A DNA stretch of 64,000 bases from Klebsiella africana (GTDB lineage Bacteria; Pseudomonadota; Gammaproteobacteria; Enterobacterales; Enterobacteriaceae): positions 2,914,001 through 2,978,000 of the forward strand of contig NZ_CP084874.1 in assembly GCF_020526085.1 (NCBI RefSeq), written 5' to 3'. Position 1 is the stretch's first letter; each line of letters opens with the position of its first letter. Positions 46,343 to 56,114 of this stretch are shown here, piece by piece. The translations under genes were made by a program, and so were the position numbers. Under the pieces are notes generated by a model. That model worked only from the letters and a program-made list of their open reading frames with translations. It was not told where the DNA came from and did no database searches.

Positions 46343-47884
46343 TTATTCGTCGCCCTTTTTCTGACTCAGACCATATTCGCGCAATTTGTTAGCGATGGCG
46401 GTATGCGACACTCCCAGCCGCTTCGCCAGCTTACGGGTGCTGGGGTAGCTGCGATAGAGCTGGGTCAGCACCGAGCGCTCAAAGCGGCGGGTGATGTCGT
46501 CCAGCGACCCCTCCATGGCCTCCTCGCCCACCGGCAGCGAGGCGACGTCATGGTCCGGCAGCAGAATGTCCTGTGGACGCAGCTCGAATCCCTCCAGCTG
46601 GGTCAGCGCGCGATAGACGGCATTCTTCAGCTGGCGGACGTTGCCGGGCCAGCTGTAGCGGGTAAGCACCGTACTGAGATCGGCGGAGAGCTTCGGCCGC
46701 GGGATCCCCTGCTCGTCGGCGAAGCGGGCCACGAACAGCTCCGTCAGCGGCATAATGTCCTGCGGGCAATCGCGCAACGGCGGCAGATACAGCGTCAGGA
46801 CGTTGAGGCGATAATAGAGATCTTCGCGAAACAGCCCTTTCTGCACCAGCTCGATCAGGTTTTTCTGCGTCGCGCAGATCACCCGGACATCGACGTGCAC
46901 TTCATGATCCTCGCCAACGCGTCGGAAGGTGCCGTCGTTGAGAAAGCGCAGCAGCTTGGTCTGCATACGCGGCGACATCTCGCCAATTTCATCCAGCAGC
47001 ACCGAGCCGCCGTTGGCCTGCTCGAAGAAGCCCTTTTTGCCCTGCAGCGCGTCGCCAAACAGCTCGCTCTCGACCGCGTCCTCGGGAATGGAGCCGCAGT
47101 TGAGCGCCAGATAGGGTTTGCCCGCCCGCGGACTGGCCAGATGGCAGGCATGGGCCAGCAGATCTTTGCCGGTGCCGGTGTCGCCGACAATCAGCAGCGG
47201 CGCGCTGAGCATCGCCAGCTTGCGCGCCTGCTCCACCACGTGGCGCATTTTCGGTCCCACCGCAAGGATCTGGCTGAAGGCGCTGGTGTCCTGGCTGGTC
47301 ATGGTCTGCAGCTGGCGTCCCATGCGTACGGTTGAGCGCAGCATCGCCACGGCGCCGGTCAGCACACGTTCGCTATGCTCCCCTTCCAGATAGACCGGGG
47401 TCACTTCCAGCAGGTAGTTCTGCCCATTTACCACCACATGTTCCGCATGCGTCTCCTGCGGGCTGCTCTCCAGCCAGCGCTGGACGTTAAAATCGGCGAT
47501 CAGTTGGGCCACCGGGTGGTTACGCAGCTTCGCCTGGCTTTGGCCAAACAGCAGGCAGCTGGCGGGGTTGGCCAGCTCCACCCGACCTTTGGTATCCAGC
47601 GACAGCACCGGCTCCGGCATCGCCACCAGCAGGGCGCTGAGTGCCAGGTGTTCACGCTCAGACGGCATCCACGGCACGGTGCGCACGTCTGTCACGCCGG
47701 CGATACGGCGGATCTCTGCCATCAGACTGCTGAACGTGGCGAACTCCAGTTCGGCGAAATTGAGGTAAATTCGGCCAATAGGGTCAATATCGATACCGCG
47801 CAGGTCAATACCACGCAGCACCAGCAAATCGAGCAATTCACGAGTCAGACCGAGACGGTCTTCACAAAAGACTTCAAGACGCAT
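46343..47884 (-). CDS. tyrR: Transcriptional regulator TyrR
   Basis: A 513-residue aromatic amino acid regulator. An N-terminal ACT-like domain (MRLEVFCEDRLGLTRELLDLL) and a PAS domain are followed by an AAA+ domain with GDTGTGKDLLAHA and a C-terminal Fis-type HTH (TRKLAKRLGVSHTAIANKL). It lacks the GAFTGA loop of sigma-54 activators (GDALQGKKG instead), as known for TyrR, which acts on sigma-70 promoters. ATG 47884 gives the same length as E. coli TyrR; a GTG four codons upstream is in frame. Confidence 0.96.
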   Translation of the reverse strand: MRLEVFCEDRLGLTRELLDLLVLRGIDLRGIDIDPIGRIYLNFAELEFATFSSLMAEIRRIAGVTDVRTVPWMPSEREHLALSALLVAMPEPVLSLDTKGRVELANPASCLLFGQSQAKLRNHPVAQLIADFNVQRWLESSPQETHAEHVVVNGQNYLLEVTPVYLEGEHSERVLTGAVAMLRSTVRMGRQLQTMTSQDTSAFSQILAVGPKMRHVVEQARKLAMLSAPLLIVGDTGTGKDLLAHACHLASPRAGKPYLALNCGSIPEDAVESELFGDALQGKKGFFEQANGGSVLLDEIGEMSPRMQTKLLRFLNDGTFRRVGEDHEVHVDVRVICATQKNLIELVQKGLFREDLYYRLNVLTLYLPPLRDCPQDIMPLTELFVARFADEQGIPRPKLSADLSTVLTRYSWPGNVRQLKNAVYRALTQLEGFELRPQDILLPDHDVASLPVGEEAMEGSLDDITRRFERSVLTQLYRSYPSTRKLAKRLGVSHTAIANKLREYGLSQKKGDE

Positions 47885-48060
47885 GGGAGTGTTCACCCTA
47901 AAAGTGCCAATGACGGGAGAATAATAGGCCAGGAATGGGTTTTCGGGAAGCTAACTGTCAACAATTATTGACAGTATGGCGGAAAAATGGGCGCTGTGGC
48001 GTAAAGTCAGGCGGTCAGTGGTTAGATGAACGCCTGGGTGATCCGGGATCCAACCTGCCC

Positions 48061-48092
48061 TGTAGGCCGGGCAAGGCGAAGCCGCCGCCCGG
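48061..48092. repeat. REP-like palindromic element
   Basis: TGTAGGCCGGGCAAGGCG, then GCCGCCGCCCGG, matches the general form of enterobacterial REP units. The CCGGGC and GCCCGG arms enclose a shorter GCG/CGC pair. It lies 20 bp past the ycjF stop. Confidence 0.65.
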
Positions 48093-48111
48093 AAATGTCT
48101 CTGAGTTGGGA

Positions 48112-49173
48112 TTAGTTTTCCGGGCGGGTTTTGCTTTTCTGCAGGGTCTCTTTTAACTGCCCAATCAGCTCGCGACGAAAATCGCCGAGCCGCGGTTTAT
48201 CATCGGCGATCCACGGCAGCGGGCGGCACAGCTCCATCGCCTTGATCCCGAGACGGGCGGTCAGCAGACCGGCGCCAATGCCCTGTGCGGCGCGCGCCGA
48301 CAGCCGGGCCGCCAGATCCTGCGACATCCAGTCCATCCCCACCTCGCGCACCAGTTCGCTGGCGCCGGCGAAAGCGATATTCAGCAACACCAGGCGAAAC
48401 AGTCGCAGACGGCTGTAATACCCGAGCTCAATGCCGTACAACGTGGCGATTCGGTTGATCAGCCGCAGGTTCCGCCAGGCGATAAAGGCCATATCCACCA
48501 GCGCTAGCGGGCTGACGGCAATCATCAGCGTCGACTCCGCCGCCGAACGACTGATTTCCCGCCGTGCCTGGGCATCGAGCACCGGCTGCACCAGCTGCGC
48601 ATAAAGGCTCACCACTTCACGATCGCTTTGCGTTTCATGGATCGCGGCATACCAGCGCTGCAGCGCCGGATGCGACTGATCCAGACCCGCCTGCTGCGCC
48701 AGTTTCTCGCAAAAGGCTTTGGCTTTACCGACCGCGTGACTGTGCAGCATATCGCGCGCTTCATCGCGTTCGTGCGCGCGCTGGCGCAGTCGCCACAGGC
48801 GGCGCCATTCGGTGGCCACCGATCCGACGCCGGCCCCGACGATCAGCGCCCCGGCGAGGCAGCCGCCCAGCGCAATCCAGTCCTGGGTTTGCCAGGCGTT
48901 GGCCGTCCACTGCACGCCTTGCGCCACGACGCTGACGCCGAAAATCGCCAGTCCGGCGCTGACCATCCGTCGCCACAGGCTGCGTTTGGGTCGCAGGACC
49001 GACTCCACCACCGCTTCCGCCGCCCCCTCTTCCTCTTCGCCGGTCACCAGTCGCGCTGGCGCGAAGTTGTCGGCCTCCAGGGTGTCAAAGGCGCGGGCGC
49101 TTTTCAGCGGCGGAATTTTTTCCGCTTGCAGCGGCCCATCAAAATCAATCCGCGGTTTTAACGGTTCGCTCAT
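48112..49173 (-). CDS. ycjF: Inner membrane protein YcjF
   Basis: A 353-residue inner-membrane protein of the DUF697/UPF0283 family. Two transmembrane helices are near residues 70-120 ([17 protein letters not shown] and [17 protein letters not shown]). A C-terminal DUF697 region ([44 protein letters not shown]) follows. It overlaps ycjX by 4 bp (ATGA) and is part of the Psp-linked regulon in enterobacteria. Its molecular function is not settled. Confidence 0.93.
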   Translation of the reverse strand: MSEPLKPRIDFDGPLQAEKIPPLKSARAFDTLEADNFAPARLVTGEEEEGAAEAVVESVLRPKRSLWRRMVSAGLAIFGVSVVAQGVQWTANAWQTQDWIALGGCLAGALIVGAGVGSVATEWRRLWRLRQRAHERDEARDMLHSHAVGKAKAFCEKLAQQAGLDQSHPALQRWYAAIHETQSDREVVSLYAQLVQPVLDAQARREISRSAAESTLMIAVSPLALVDMAFIAWRNLRLINRIATLYGIELGYYSRLRLFRLVLLNIAFAGASELVREVGMDWMSQDLAARLSARAAQGIGAGLLTARLGIKAMELCRPLPWIADDKPRLGDFRRELIGQLKETLQKSKTRPEN

Positions 49174-50567
49174 CGCAGTTTATCTCCAATCAAAAATTCC
49201 AGCGCCGCGTCGAGACGAATGTGCGGCAAAGGCCGATCGACATCCATGACCTGCGGACGAAAGTTTTCAAACTGAAATCCCTGCTGCTGCCAGAAGGCCT
49301 GGCCTGGCAGGCGCGCAGGCACCTCGCCGGGATAGATGGTCAACGGCTGGCCGTCGCTCAGGCGGTTGCCGCGCAGGGCGGGGATTTTCTCACCATTCAC
49401 TTCTATTAGACCGCTCTGGGTCGCCTGAATGGACGCCAGCCCCAGGCAATCCATACTGATCCCTTCGAAAGCGGCGTTTTGCCACGCGTCCTGAATCAGC
49501 TGTTGCAGAAGCGACACCATATTGCTGTGCTGATCCACTGTGACGTGGTCAGCTTTGGTAGCGGCAAACAGCAGCTTGTCGATGACCGGCGAAAACAGTC
49601 GGCGGAACAAGGTGCGCTGTCCGTAATGGAAACTTTGCATTAGCTGGGTCAGCGCCAGGCGCATATCGTTAAACGCCTGTGGCCCACTGTTGAGCGGCTG
49701 CAGACAGTCCACCAGCACAATCTGCCGGTCGAAGCGCAGGAAGTGCTCTTTGTAGAACCCCTTCACCACCCTGTCGCAGTAGTACTTATAGCGTTCGCGC
49801 AGCATACCGGCGTTGCTGTGTTTTTCCGCCTGCGCCAGCCTGGCTTCGCCGACGGCGTCGACGTCAGGCCACGGGAAAAACTGCAGCGCCGGCGCGCCCG
49901 CCATTTCGCCGGGCAGGACAAAGCGCCCGGGCTGGATAAAGTGCAGCCCTTCACGCTTACAAGCGTGGAGATAGTCCGTCCAGGCGGCGGCAATATCCGC
50001 CAGCCGAGCCTCGTCGGCAGAAGCCAGCGGATCCAGCCCGGCGCACAGCTGCCGCCAGCGGGCCGACCACTCCGCACGCTGGCCCTGCAGGAGCCCGGTC
50101 ATCTGTCGCGACCAGCTCAGATAATCCTGTGCCAGCATCGGCAGGTCGAGCAGCCACTCGCCCGGATAATCGACGATCTCCAGATACAGCGTGGAGGTGT
50201 CTTTAAAATGGCGCAGCAGGGAGTCATTGGAACGGTAGCGCAGCGCGAGACGGATCTCGCTCACCCCGCGCGTCGGGGTTGGCCACATGGGGGGCTGGCC
50301 GAACAGCTGGGCCAGGCCTTCATCATAGGTAAATCGGGGAATACCGAAGTCCCGCTGGGGTACGCGCTTGACGCCGAGCAGCCGCTCTTCGCGTGCGGCG
50401 CTCAGCAGCGGCAGGCGAGCGCCGGCGTGGATATTCAGCAGTTGGTTGACCAGCGCGGTGATAAACGCCGTTTTACCGCTGCGGCTCAGGCCGGTCACCG
50501 CCAGACGTAAATGCCGGTCAACCCCGCGGTTGACCAGCGCATTCAATTCAGTTTTCAGTCGCTTCAT
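49170..50567 (-). CDS. ycjX: P-loop ATP/GTP-binding protein YcjX
   Basis: A 465-residue YcjX/DUF463 protein. The P-loop GLSRSGKTA is near residue 28, and [12 protein letters not shown] and FAATKADHV correspond to the switch and TKxD-like specificity motifs of GTPases. In related bacteria it is induced with the phage-shock response. It directly follows pspD with a 102-bp gap and precedes ycjF. Confidence 0.93.
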   Translation of the reverse strand: MKRLKTELNALVNRGVDRHLRLAVTGLSRSGKTAFITALVNQLLNIHAGARLPLLSAAREERLLGVKRVPQRDFGIPRFTYDEGLAQLFGQPPMWPTPTRGVSEIRLALRYRSNDSLLRHFKDTSTLYLEIVDYPGEWLLDLPMLAQDYLSWSRQMTGLLQGQRAEWSARWRQLCAGLDPLASADEARLADIAAAWTDYLHACKREGLHFIQPGRFVLPGEMAGAPALQFFPWPDVDAVGEARLAQAEKHSNAGMLRERYKYYCDRVVKGFYKEHFLRFDRQIVLVDCLQPLNSGPQAFNDMRLALTQLMQSFHYGQRTLFRRLFSPVIDKLLFAATKADHVTVDQHSNMVSLLQQLIQDAWQNAAFEGISMDCLGLASIQATQSGLIEVNGEKIPALRGNRLSDGQPLTIYPGEVPARLPGQAFWQQQGFQFENFRPQVMDVDRPLPHIRLDAALEFLIGDKLR

Positions 50568-50669
50568 CGCCAGTCCGTTATGCCCTGAAGGTATGTCTCG
50601 TCATCATAAGCTATCTGCCGGGGATAAGCAGGACAACGTTAATCCTTTTGCGCCTTCCCCACGGCGGCA

Positions 50670-50888
50670 TTATTTCATCCCGCGCGTGACGCGGTTGGCC
50701 AGCCGGCTGAGCAGCGGCTCCAGCGCCACCGCCAGCAGCATTTTCAGCGGCCGACGCGCGACCGATTTAACCGCCCAGCCGGCAACGCCCGCCGGGCCAT
50801 AACGCAGCGCGGTCAGCAGCGCCAGCTTACCGACGATTTTCAGACCGGGCTTCACCTGCTGCCCGGCGCGTTGCCATTTGCTATTCAT
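50670..50888 (-). CDS. pspD: Phage shock protein PspD
   Basis: A 72-residue peripheral membrane protein with the family core [30 protein letters not shown]. Start ATG 50888 (MNSKWQRAG) aligns with the E. coli protein; the in-frame ATG at 50900 adds four residues. It is the last psp gene of the operon here: no pspE-like rhodanese gene follows. Confidence 0.92.
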   Translation of the reverse strand: MNSKWQRAGQQVKPGLKIVGKLALLTALRYGPAGVAGWAVKSVARRPLKMLLAVALEPLLSRLANRVTRGMK

Positions 50889-50916
50889 GCGTTGCCTCAT
50901 TCGTTAGAAACAGGGT

Positions 50917-51276
50917 TTACAGCTGGCGAAAGCGGCTGCGCAGCGTAAAGGTGTCGGAGGTGACATACCGCTCCATTTCACGCAGACGCTGTTCACCGGA
51001 GGCCAGTTCGGCATCCACGGCGGCCAGCAGATCGCCATTGCTCGGCGCTTTGTGGCCGTAAAGCTCACTGTCCGGCATCGGATCCAGAGCAAAAGTCAAA
51101 ATGATGTAGGCCACCAGGACAAAGAAAAAGAGGCCGAAAATCATCGCCAGCACGGTAATCAGGCGCACCAGCTTCACCGGGACATCAAGATGCTGAGCAA
51201 TGCCCGCGCAGACGCCCTTTACCATCCCGCGCTGCGGGATACGCCACAGTTTTTTATTCAGATCCAGTCCGGCCAT
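50917..51276 (-). CDS. pspC: Phage shock protein PspC
   Basis: A 119-residue PspC domain protein. The N-terminal PspC motif LWRIPQRGMVKGVCAGIAQHLDVP is followed by one transmembrane helix (about residues 40-65). With PspB it senses membrane stress and releases PspF from PspA. The start overlaps the pspB stop by one base (TAATG). Confidence 0.95.
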   Translation of the reverse strand: MAGLDLNKKLWRIPQRGMVKGVCAGIAQHLDVPVKLVRLITVLAMIFGLFFFVLVAYIILTFALDPMPDSELYGHKAPSNGDLLAAVDAELASGEQRLREMERYVTSDTFTLRSRFRQL

Positions 51277-51500
51277 TATTTGTCCCTCCAGTTCGGATGT
51301 TCAGCATCCAGGATCGCTTCCAGCGCCTGAATACGTTCGCGCATCCGCTTCGCGTCATCGGTCAACTGCAGCAGCCGTTGCTGCTCATTTTGCGTCAGAC
51401 TGCCGTTAGCGCCGCGATTGTTGTAGTGCAGCCACAGCCAGACCGGCAGAACAAACAGCACAAACAGCGTCAGCGGAATGGCGAGAAAAAGCATGCTCAT
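51276..51500 (-). CDS. pspB: Phage shock protein PspB
   Basis: A 74-residue inner-membrane protein with an N-terminal helix (FLAIPLTLFVLFVLPVWLWL) and a cytoplasmic coiled coil (LLQLTDDAKRMRERIQALEAIL). It pairs with PspC as the stress-sensing module. The length equals E. coli PspB. Confidence 0.95.
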   Translation of the reverse strand: MSMLFLAIPLTLFVLFVLPVWLWLHYNNRGANGSLTQNEQQRLLQLTDDAKRMRERIQALEAILDAEHPNWRDK

Positions 51501-51555
51501 GTGTACTCCTTACAGGGGGTGAGCCGCGGCGCAACGCCGCGCCGCGCAATCGTAC

Positions 51556-52224
51556 TTACTGGTTGGACTGATTCATTTTGGCTTTCAACGCCGCCAGCTG
51601 CTCGCTGATTTCGTCGTCCGCTTTCAGTTCGGCAAACTGCTGATCCAGCGTCTGCTGCTTGCCAAAGCGGTGGCTCTCTGCTTCCGCTTCCATCTGATCG
51701 ATGCGGCGTTCAAAGGACTCAAAGCGGGCCATCGCCTCATCCAGTTTACCGCTGTCCAGCTGGCGACGCACATCGCGGGACGAACTCGCCGCCTGATGGC
51801 GCAGCGCCAGCGCCTGCTGACGGGCGCGGGTTTCGCTGAGTTTGTTCTCCAGCTCGCCAATCTCTTTTTTCATGCGCGCCAGGGTTTCATCCACCAGCTG
51901 TACTTCATGATCCAGTTGAGCGATAAGGTCGGTCAGCTTCTGTTTTTCGATCAGCGCCGCACGGGCCAGATCCTCTTTCTCTTTACGCAGCGCCAGCTCG
52001 GCCTTTTCCTGCCATTCCGCCTGCTGGGCGACTGCCTGCTCAATACGACGGGACAGCTGTTTCTTTTCCGCCAGCGCGCGGGCCGACGTCGAACGCACTT
52101 CCACCAGCGTGTCTTCCATCTCCTGGATCATCAGACGCACCAGCTTTTGTGGGTCCTCCGCTTTCTCCAGCAGGGAGTTGATGTTGGCGTTCACGATGTC
52201 GGCAAAACGAGAAAAAATACCCAT
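51556..52224 (-). CDS. pspA: Phage shock protein PspA
   Basis: A 222-residue PspA/IM30/ESCRT-III family protein, almost wholly alpha-helical and coiled-coil. It starts [25 protein letters not shown] with the amphipathic helix a. It binds stressed membrane and inhibits PspF. Start ATG 52224 matches E. coli; an upstream open frame to 52257 is leader. It is transcribed from the sigma-54 promoter at 52277-52293. Confidence 0.97.
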   Translation of the reverse strand: MGIFSRFADIVNANINSLLEKAEDPQKLVRLMIQEMEDTLVEVRSTSARALAEKKQLSRRIEQAVAQQAEWQEKAELALRKEKEDLARAALIEKQKLTDLIAQLDHEVQLVDETLARMKKEIGELENKLSETRARQQALALRHQAASSSRDVRRQLDSGKLDEAMARFESFERRIDQMEAEAESHRFGKQQTLDQQFAELKADDEISEQLAALKAKMNQSNQ

Positions 52225-52276
52225 AATTTCAATCCTCATAGTTCTGGTTTCAGGCATTCACCTGTGGCTTAGCTAA

Positions 52277-52293
52277 TACAAATGGCGTGCCAA
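52277..52293 (-). promoter_or_regulatory. Sigma-54 promoter of the psp operon
   Basis: On the minus strand TTGGCAC, five bases, then TTGTA form a near-consensus -24/-12 element, 53 bp upstream of the pspA start. It resembles the known E. coli pspA promoter. PspF sites should lie at about 52310-52370, and a partial IHF-like AATCAA motif lies at about 52308-52313. Confidence 0.88.
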
Positions 52294-52391
52294 CTTTTTA
52301 TCTTATTGATTTTAAACAAGGTGGTTGCGAAATGTGCTGGGCATTGCTACAGTCGCTTGGTTAATTCCACTACTTAATGGCGAAATTCATC

Positions 52392-53366
52392 ATGGCGCAG
52401 TACAAGGATAATCTGCTGGGCGAGGCCAATAGCTTTCTCGAGGTGCTGGAACAGGTTTCCCGGCTGGCCCCGCTGGATAAACCAGTGCTGGTCATCGGCG
52501 AGCGAGGTACCGGGAAAGAGCTTATCGCCAACCGACTCCACTACCTCTCCAGCCGCTGGCAGGGACCGTTTATCTCGCTGAACTGCGCAGCGCTGAACGA
52601 TAATCTGCTCGACTCGGAGCTGTTCGGCCACGAAGCCGGGGCGTTTACCGGGGCCAGCAAACGCCATCCCGGACGCTTCGAGCGCGCCGACGGCGGGACG
52701 CTGTTCCTCGATGAGCTGGCGACGGCCCCAATGCTGGTGCAGGAGAAGCTGTTAAGAGTGATTGAATATGGCGAGCTGGAGCGCGTGGGCGGCAGCCAGC
52801 CGCTACAGGTTAACGTCCGGCTGGTGTGCGCCACTAACGCCGATCTGCCGCAGATGGTCGAGGAAGGCCATTTTCGCGCCGACCTGCTAGACCGTCTGGC
52901 CTTCGACGTGGTGCAGCTTCCCCCGTTGCGCGAACGGCAGAGCGACATCATGCTGCTCGCCAACCAGTTTGCCATTCAGATGTGCCGCGAACTAGGCCTG
53001 CCGCTGTTTCCCGGCTTTAGCGAGCGGGCGACCGCAACGCTGCTCGGCTACCGCTGGCCGGGGAATATTCGCGAACTGAAGAACGTCGTCGAGCGCTCGG
53101 TGTATCGCCACGGCGACAGCGAGCATGAGCTGGACGCCATTATTATTAATCCTTTTCGTCAGACCACCGGCTCCCCGCCGGAAGCCGCGTCCGGCGATGA
53201 GCTGCCCGCCCTGCCGCTGGATCTGCGTGATTTTCAGCTCCAGCAGGAAAAACGCCTGCTGGAGCGGAGTCTGCAGCAGGCGAAGTATCATCAGAAGCAA
53301 GCGGCGGAGCTGTTAGGATTAACCTATCACCAGCTCCGCGCGCTGCTGAAAAAGCATCAGCTGTGA
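52392..53366 (+). CDS. pspF: Phage shock operon transcriptional activator PspF
   Basis: A 324-residue sigma-54 activator lacking an N-terminal receiver domain, as known for PspF. The AAA+ domain has GERGTGKELIANRLHYLS, the sigma-54 contact loop GAFTGA and LFLDELATAPM. The C-terminal Fis-type HTH is AAELLGLTYHQLRALLKK. Start ATG 52392 (MAQYKDNLLGE) matches E. coli; ATG 52377 is in frame but less likely. It is divergent from pspA and overlaps the convergent MFS gene by 10 bp. Confidence 0.96.
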   Translation: MAQYKDNLLGEANSFLEVLEQVSRLAPLDKPVLVIGERGTGKELIANRLHYLSSRWQGPFISLNCAALNDNLLDSELFGHEAGAFTGASKRHPGRFERADGGTLFLDELATAPMLVQEKLLRVIEYGELERVGGSQPLQVNVRLVCATNADLPQMVEEGHFRADLLDRLAFDVVQLPPLRERQSDIMLLANQFAIQMCRELGLPLFPGFSERATATLLGYRWPGNIRELKNVVERSVYRHGDSEHELDAIIINPFRQTTGSPPEAASGDELPALPLDLRDFQLQQEKRLLERSLQQAKYHQKQAAELLGLTYHQLRALLKKHQL

Positions 53367-54748
53367 GAGGCGCCCGGCAGCAGCAGCGCGCTCACCGCCA
53401 TTGCCCCCAGACATAAGACGGCGTTAAACCACAGGGCATACTGGGCGGCATGGGCCATGCCCAGCGGTAAAAACAGCGCAAAAAGTGACGCCGTCACAGC
53501 AATGCCCATCGCCCCGCCCAGCGAGCTGCCCATCTTATAGATCCCCGAGGCGACGCCGATCTTGTTCTCCGGGGCATTGGCCACCGCCGTATCCGTTGAC
53601 GGCGTGGCGTAGCAGCCCAGCCCGAGGCCAAACAGCACGTTGCTGGCGAATACCACCCCGATATACAGCGCCTTATCGAGAAAGGTACAGGATATCAGCG
53701 CGATGGCAATAGCGGTCAACACCGGGCCGGCCATCATCGGCAGCCGGGCGCCATAGCGTTGCAGCAGCTTCTCGCCGACCCGGATCATCGCGAGGACGGT
53801 CACCAGATAGCCGAGGGTCATCATCCCACTTTCCAGCGGCGTCAGGTGGTGCCCCTGCTGCAGCCAGATGCTGGCGATCATCATGGTACCAATCGCCCCA
53901 TTGAGCAGAAAGTTCGACAGCACTGCCGCACCGTAGGCCCGATTGCGGAATAGCGCAAAATCAATCAGCGCCGCCTCGCCTTTGCGCATGCCGTTGCGGA
54001 TAAATACCGCCCCCGCCGCCAGCGCCCCAACCAGCATGGTCAACGACAGCGGGCTGCTCCATCCCCAGCCATGGCCCTTGCTGATAAACAGATTCACCAG
54101 CACCAGCGCAGCAATCAGGCTCAGCAGGCCGCCAACGTCCAGCTTATGCTGACTGGCGCTGGCGCTGCGGCTCTCCGGCGTACCGCGCAGCAGCACCAGC
54201 GCCAGCAGGGCAACGGCGATGGAGAAGACGAAGATCCAGCGCCAGCCCAGTCCGGTGGCGATAGCTCCGCCAACGAAGGAACAGAGACCGCTGCCGCCCC
54301 ACGAGCCGATGACCCAGAAGCTGACCGCCCGCTGCCGCGCACGCCCTTCATACCAGGTCTTAATCAGCGCCAGCGTCGCTGGCATAATGCAGGCTGCCGA
54401 CAGCCCCTGCAGCACCCGGCCGGCCAGGAACAGCCCCGGCCCCTGAGCGATTACCAGCATGGCGCTGCCGACGATGCTCAGCCCCAGCCCGAGGGTGGTC
54501 ATCCGCACCCGGCCAAACTTGTCCGCCAGACCGCCGCTGGCGACCACGAAACAGCCGCTGAACAGCGCGCTGAGGCTGACGGCCAGAGTTAAGGTTTCAA
54601 GGGAGATATCAAGACTGCTTTTCATCGCTGGCACGACGTTAATCACCGACTGGGCGAACAGCCAGAAGGTTAAAACGCTTAACACAATCCCCACCAGCAG
54701 GCGATCGTTGCCGACAAACGGGGTGTCGCTTATTGTGACAGTGCTCAT
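53357..54748 (-). CDS. MFS transporter, DHA2-type (14 helices)
   Basis: A 463-residue major facilitator with about 14 hydrophobic helices. The A motif is GGLADKFGRVRMTTLG and the antiporter C-like motif is GLCSFVGGAIATGLGWRW. These mark a drug:proton antiporter of the DHA2 type. It lies 25 bp downstream of the M20 amidohydrolase gene in the same orientation, so the two may form an operon, perhaps exporting or importing the hydrolase substrate or product. Confidence 0.88.
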   Translation of the reverse strand: MSTVTISDTPFVGNDRLLVGIVLSVLTFWLFAQSVINVVPAMKSSLDISLETLTLAVSLSALFSGCFVVASGGLADKFGRVRMTTLGLGLSIVGSAMLVIAQGPGLFLAGRVLQGLSAACIMPATLALIKTWYEGRARQRAVSFWVIGSWGGSGLCSFVGGAIATGLGWRWIFVFSIAVALLALVLLRGTPESRSASASQHKLDVGGLLSLIAALVLVNLFISKGHGWGWSSPLSLTMLVGALAAGAVFIRNGMRKGEAALIDFALFRNRAYGAAVLSNFLLNGAIGTMMIASIWLQQGHHLTPLESGMMTLGYLVTVLAMIRVGEKLLQRYGARLPMMAGPVLTAIAIALISCTFLDKALYIGVVFASNVLFGLGLGCYATPSTDTAVANAPENKIGVASGIYKMGSSLGGAMGIAVTASLFALFLPLGMAHAAQYALWFNAVLCLGAMAVSALLLPGASHS

Positions 54749-54773
54749 CGCATGGCCCTCCCGTCTCTCGTGA

Positions 54774-55943
54774 TTAGCGCAGATAGTGTTCCGTCAGACC
54801 GCACCACAGCGCCGCGCCGGTCAGCAACAGCGCGTCGTTGAAGTCATATCCCGGGTTATGCACCATGCAGCGGTCCGGCTCGTCGCCCGCGCCGATAGTG
54901 AAATAGCTACCGTGCGGGTGCTGCTCCAGCATAAAGGCAAAATCTTCACTGCCCATGAACGGCTTCACCTCGCCCACCTGCTCTGCACCGAACAGCGACG
55001 TCGCCACCTCCCGCACCATGGCGTTGGTCGCCGGATCGTTGCGCAATACCGGGCTGCCGTTGATATGCGTCAGCGTGGCGGTGGCATTGAAGCTCTCCGC
55101 CTGGGCCACGGCAATATCGTGGATCCGCTGCAAAACGGTTTCACGTACCTGCTCATTGAGGGTGCGCACCGTGAGCTTCATCAGCACATGGTCGTTAATG
55201 ATATTGGGCGCGTGTCCGGCCTGAATGCTGCCGACGGTCACTACCGCCGGTTCAAACGGGGTGATATTGCGCGAGACGATCGACTGCAGCGCGAGGGTGA
55301 TATGGCAGGCCACCAGCGTGGCGTCAACGGTATGTTCCGGCACCGCGCCGTGGCCGCCAACGCCCTTCACTTCAATATGCAGCGTATCGGAGGAGGCCAT
55401 CATCGCTCCGTCGCGCAGGCCGATCTTGCCCAGCGGCTGCCCCGGCATATTGTGCAAGCCGAAGATGGCGTCGCAGGGGAACTGGTCAAACAGACCGTCC
55501 TCAACCATTACCCGCCCGCCGTACAGCAACTCTTCCGCGGGCTGGAAAATCAGCTGCAGCGTCCCGGTAAACTGGCGGGTGCGCGCCAGATATTCAGCCG
55601 CATAGAGCAGCGTGGTGGTGTGCCCGTCATGGCCGCAGCCGTGAAAGCGCCCGTCAACCTGGCTTGCCCACGGCTTCCCGCTCCGCTCCTGCATCGGCAG
55701 GGCATCCATATCTGCCCGCAGGCCGAGACGTTTTTTCCCCTCGCCGACGCGCAGCGTGCCCACCACTCCGGTGCCCGCCAGGCCGCGGTGAACCTCGTAT
55801 CCCCACTCGCTAAGCAGTCGGGCAACCTCGCTGCTGGTCTGATGCTCTTCAAAGCCGATCTCCGGCTGCTGGTGGAACTGGCGACGCAGGGCAATAAATT
55901 GCGCCTCGTTGACCTGCAAGGCTTCAAGCAACGGATGTGTCAT
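54774..55943 (-). CDS. M20 amidohydrolase (hippurate hydrolase/AbgB-like)
   Basis: A 389-residue M20D metallopeptidase. The metal ligands are seen in HGCGHDGHTTTLL, FQPAEELLYGG and GLHNMPGQ, with the dimerisation domain (VKGVGGHGAVPEH, then VGSIQAGHAPNIINDHV) in the middle and the last ligand in FMGSEDFAFML. Start ATG 55943 has CAGGA upstream. Relatives cleave N-acyl amino acids such as hippurate or indole-acetyl conjugates. It is divergent from the AraC-GH39 gene, with a 28-bp palindrome between them. Confidence 0.9.
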   Translation of the reverse strand: MTHPLLEALQVNEAQFIALRRQFHQQPEIGFEEHQTSSEVARLLSEWGYEVHRGLAGTGVVGTLRVGEGKKRLGLRADMDALPMQERSGKPWASQVDGRFHGCGHDGHTTTLLYAAEYLARTRQFTGTLQLIFQPAEELLYGGRVMVEDGLFDQFPCDAIFGLHNMPGQPLGKIGLRDGAMMASSDTLHIEVKGVGGHGAVPEHTVDATLVACHITLALQSIVSRNITPFEPAVVTVGSIQAGHAPNIINDHVLMKLTVRTLNEQVRETVLQRIHDIAVAQAESFNATATLTHINGSPVLRNDPATNAMVREVATSLFGAEQVGEVKPFMGSEDFAFMLEQHPHGSYFTIGAGDEPDRCMVHNPGYDFNDALLLTGAALWCGLTEHYLR

Positions 55944-56070
55944 TTTTGTTATTCCTGTGTTGTGTTTGCACGACACAGTCGAGTTTATGCGGGTAAAACA
56001 GCTTTCAGGCGCGTTTTTTTGTTTTATATTGACGAGAAATCAATGAGTGTTTTTCATACATATCGGTTAT

Positions 56071-56098
56071 GACAAAAAACAACCGGTTGTTTTTTGTC
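56071..56098. promoter_or_regulatory. Perfect 28-bp palindrome, candidate operator or leader hairpin
   Basis: The left arm GACAAAAAACAACC (56071-56084) is the exact reverse complement of the right arm GGTTGTTTTTTGTC (56085-56098), with no central spacer. It lies 17 bp before the GTG start of the AraC-GH39 gene and about 130 bp from the M20 start. It is likely a regulator binding site for the divergent pair. As RNA it would also be a strong hairpin next to the ribosome site. Confidence 0.65.
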
Positions 56099-56114
56099 TA
56101 CAGAGGAGTGTCAC

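Noticed and set aside
46343..47884. TyrR as a sigma-54 activator because of its AAA+ domain
   Set aside because: The GAFTGA loop is absent; TyrR is known to work with sigma-70.
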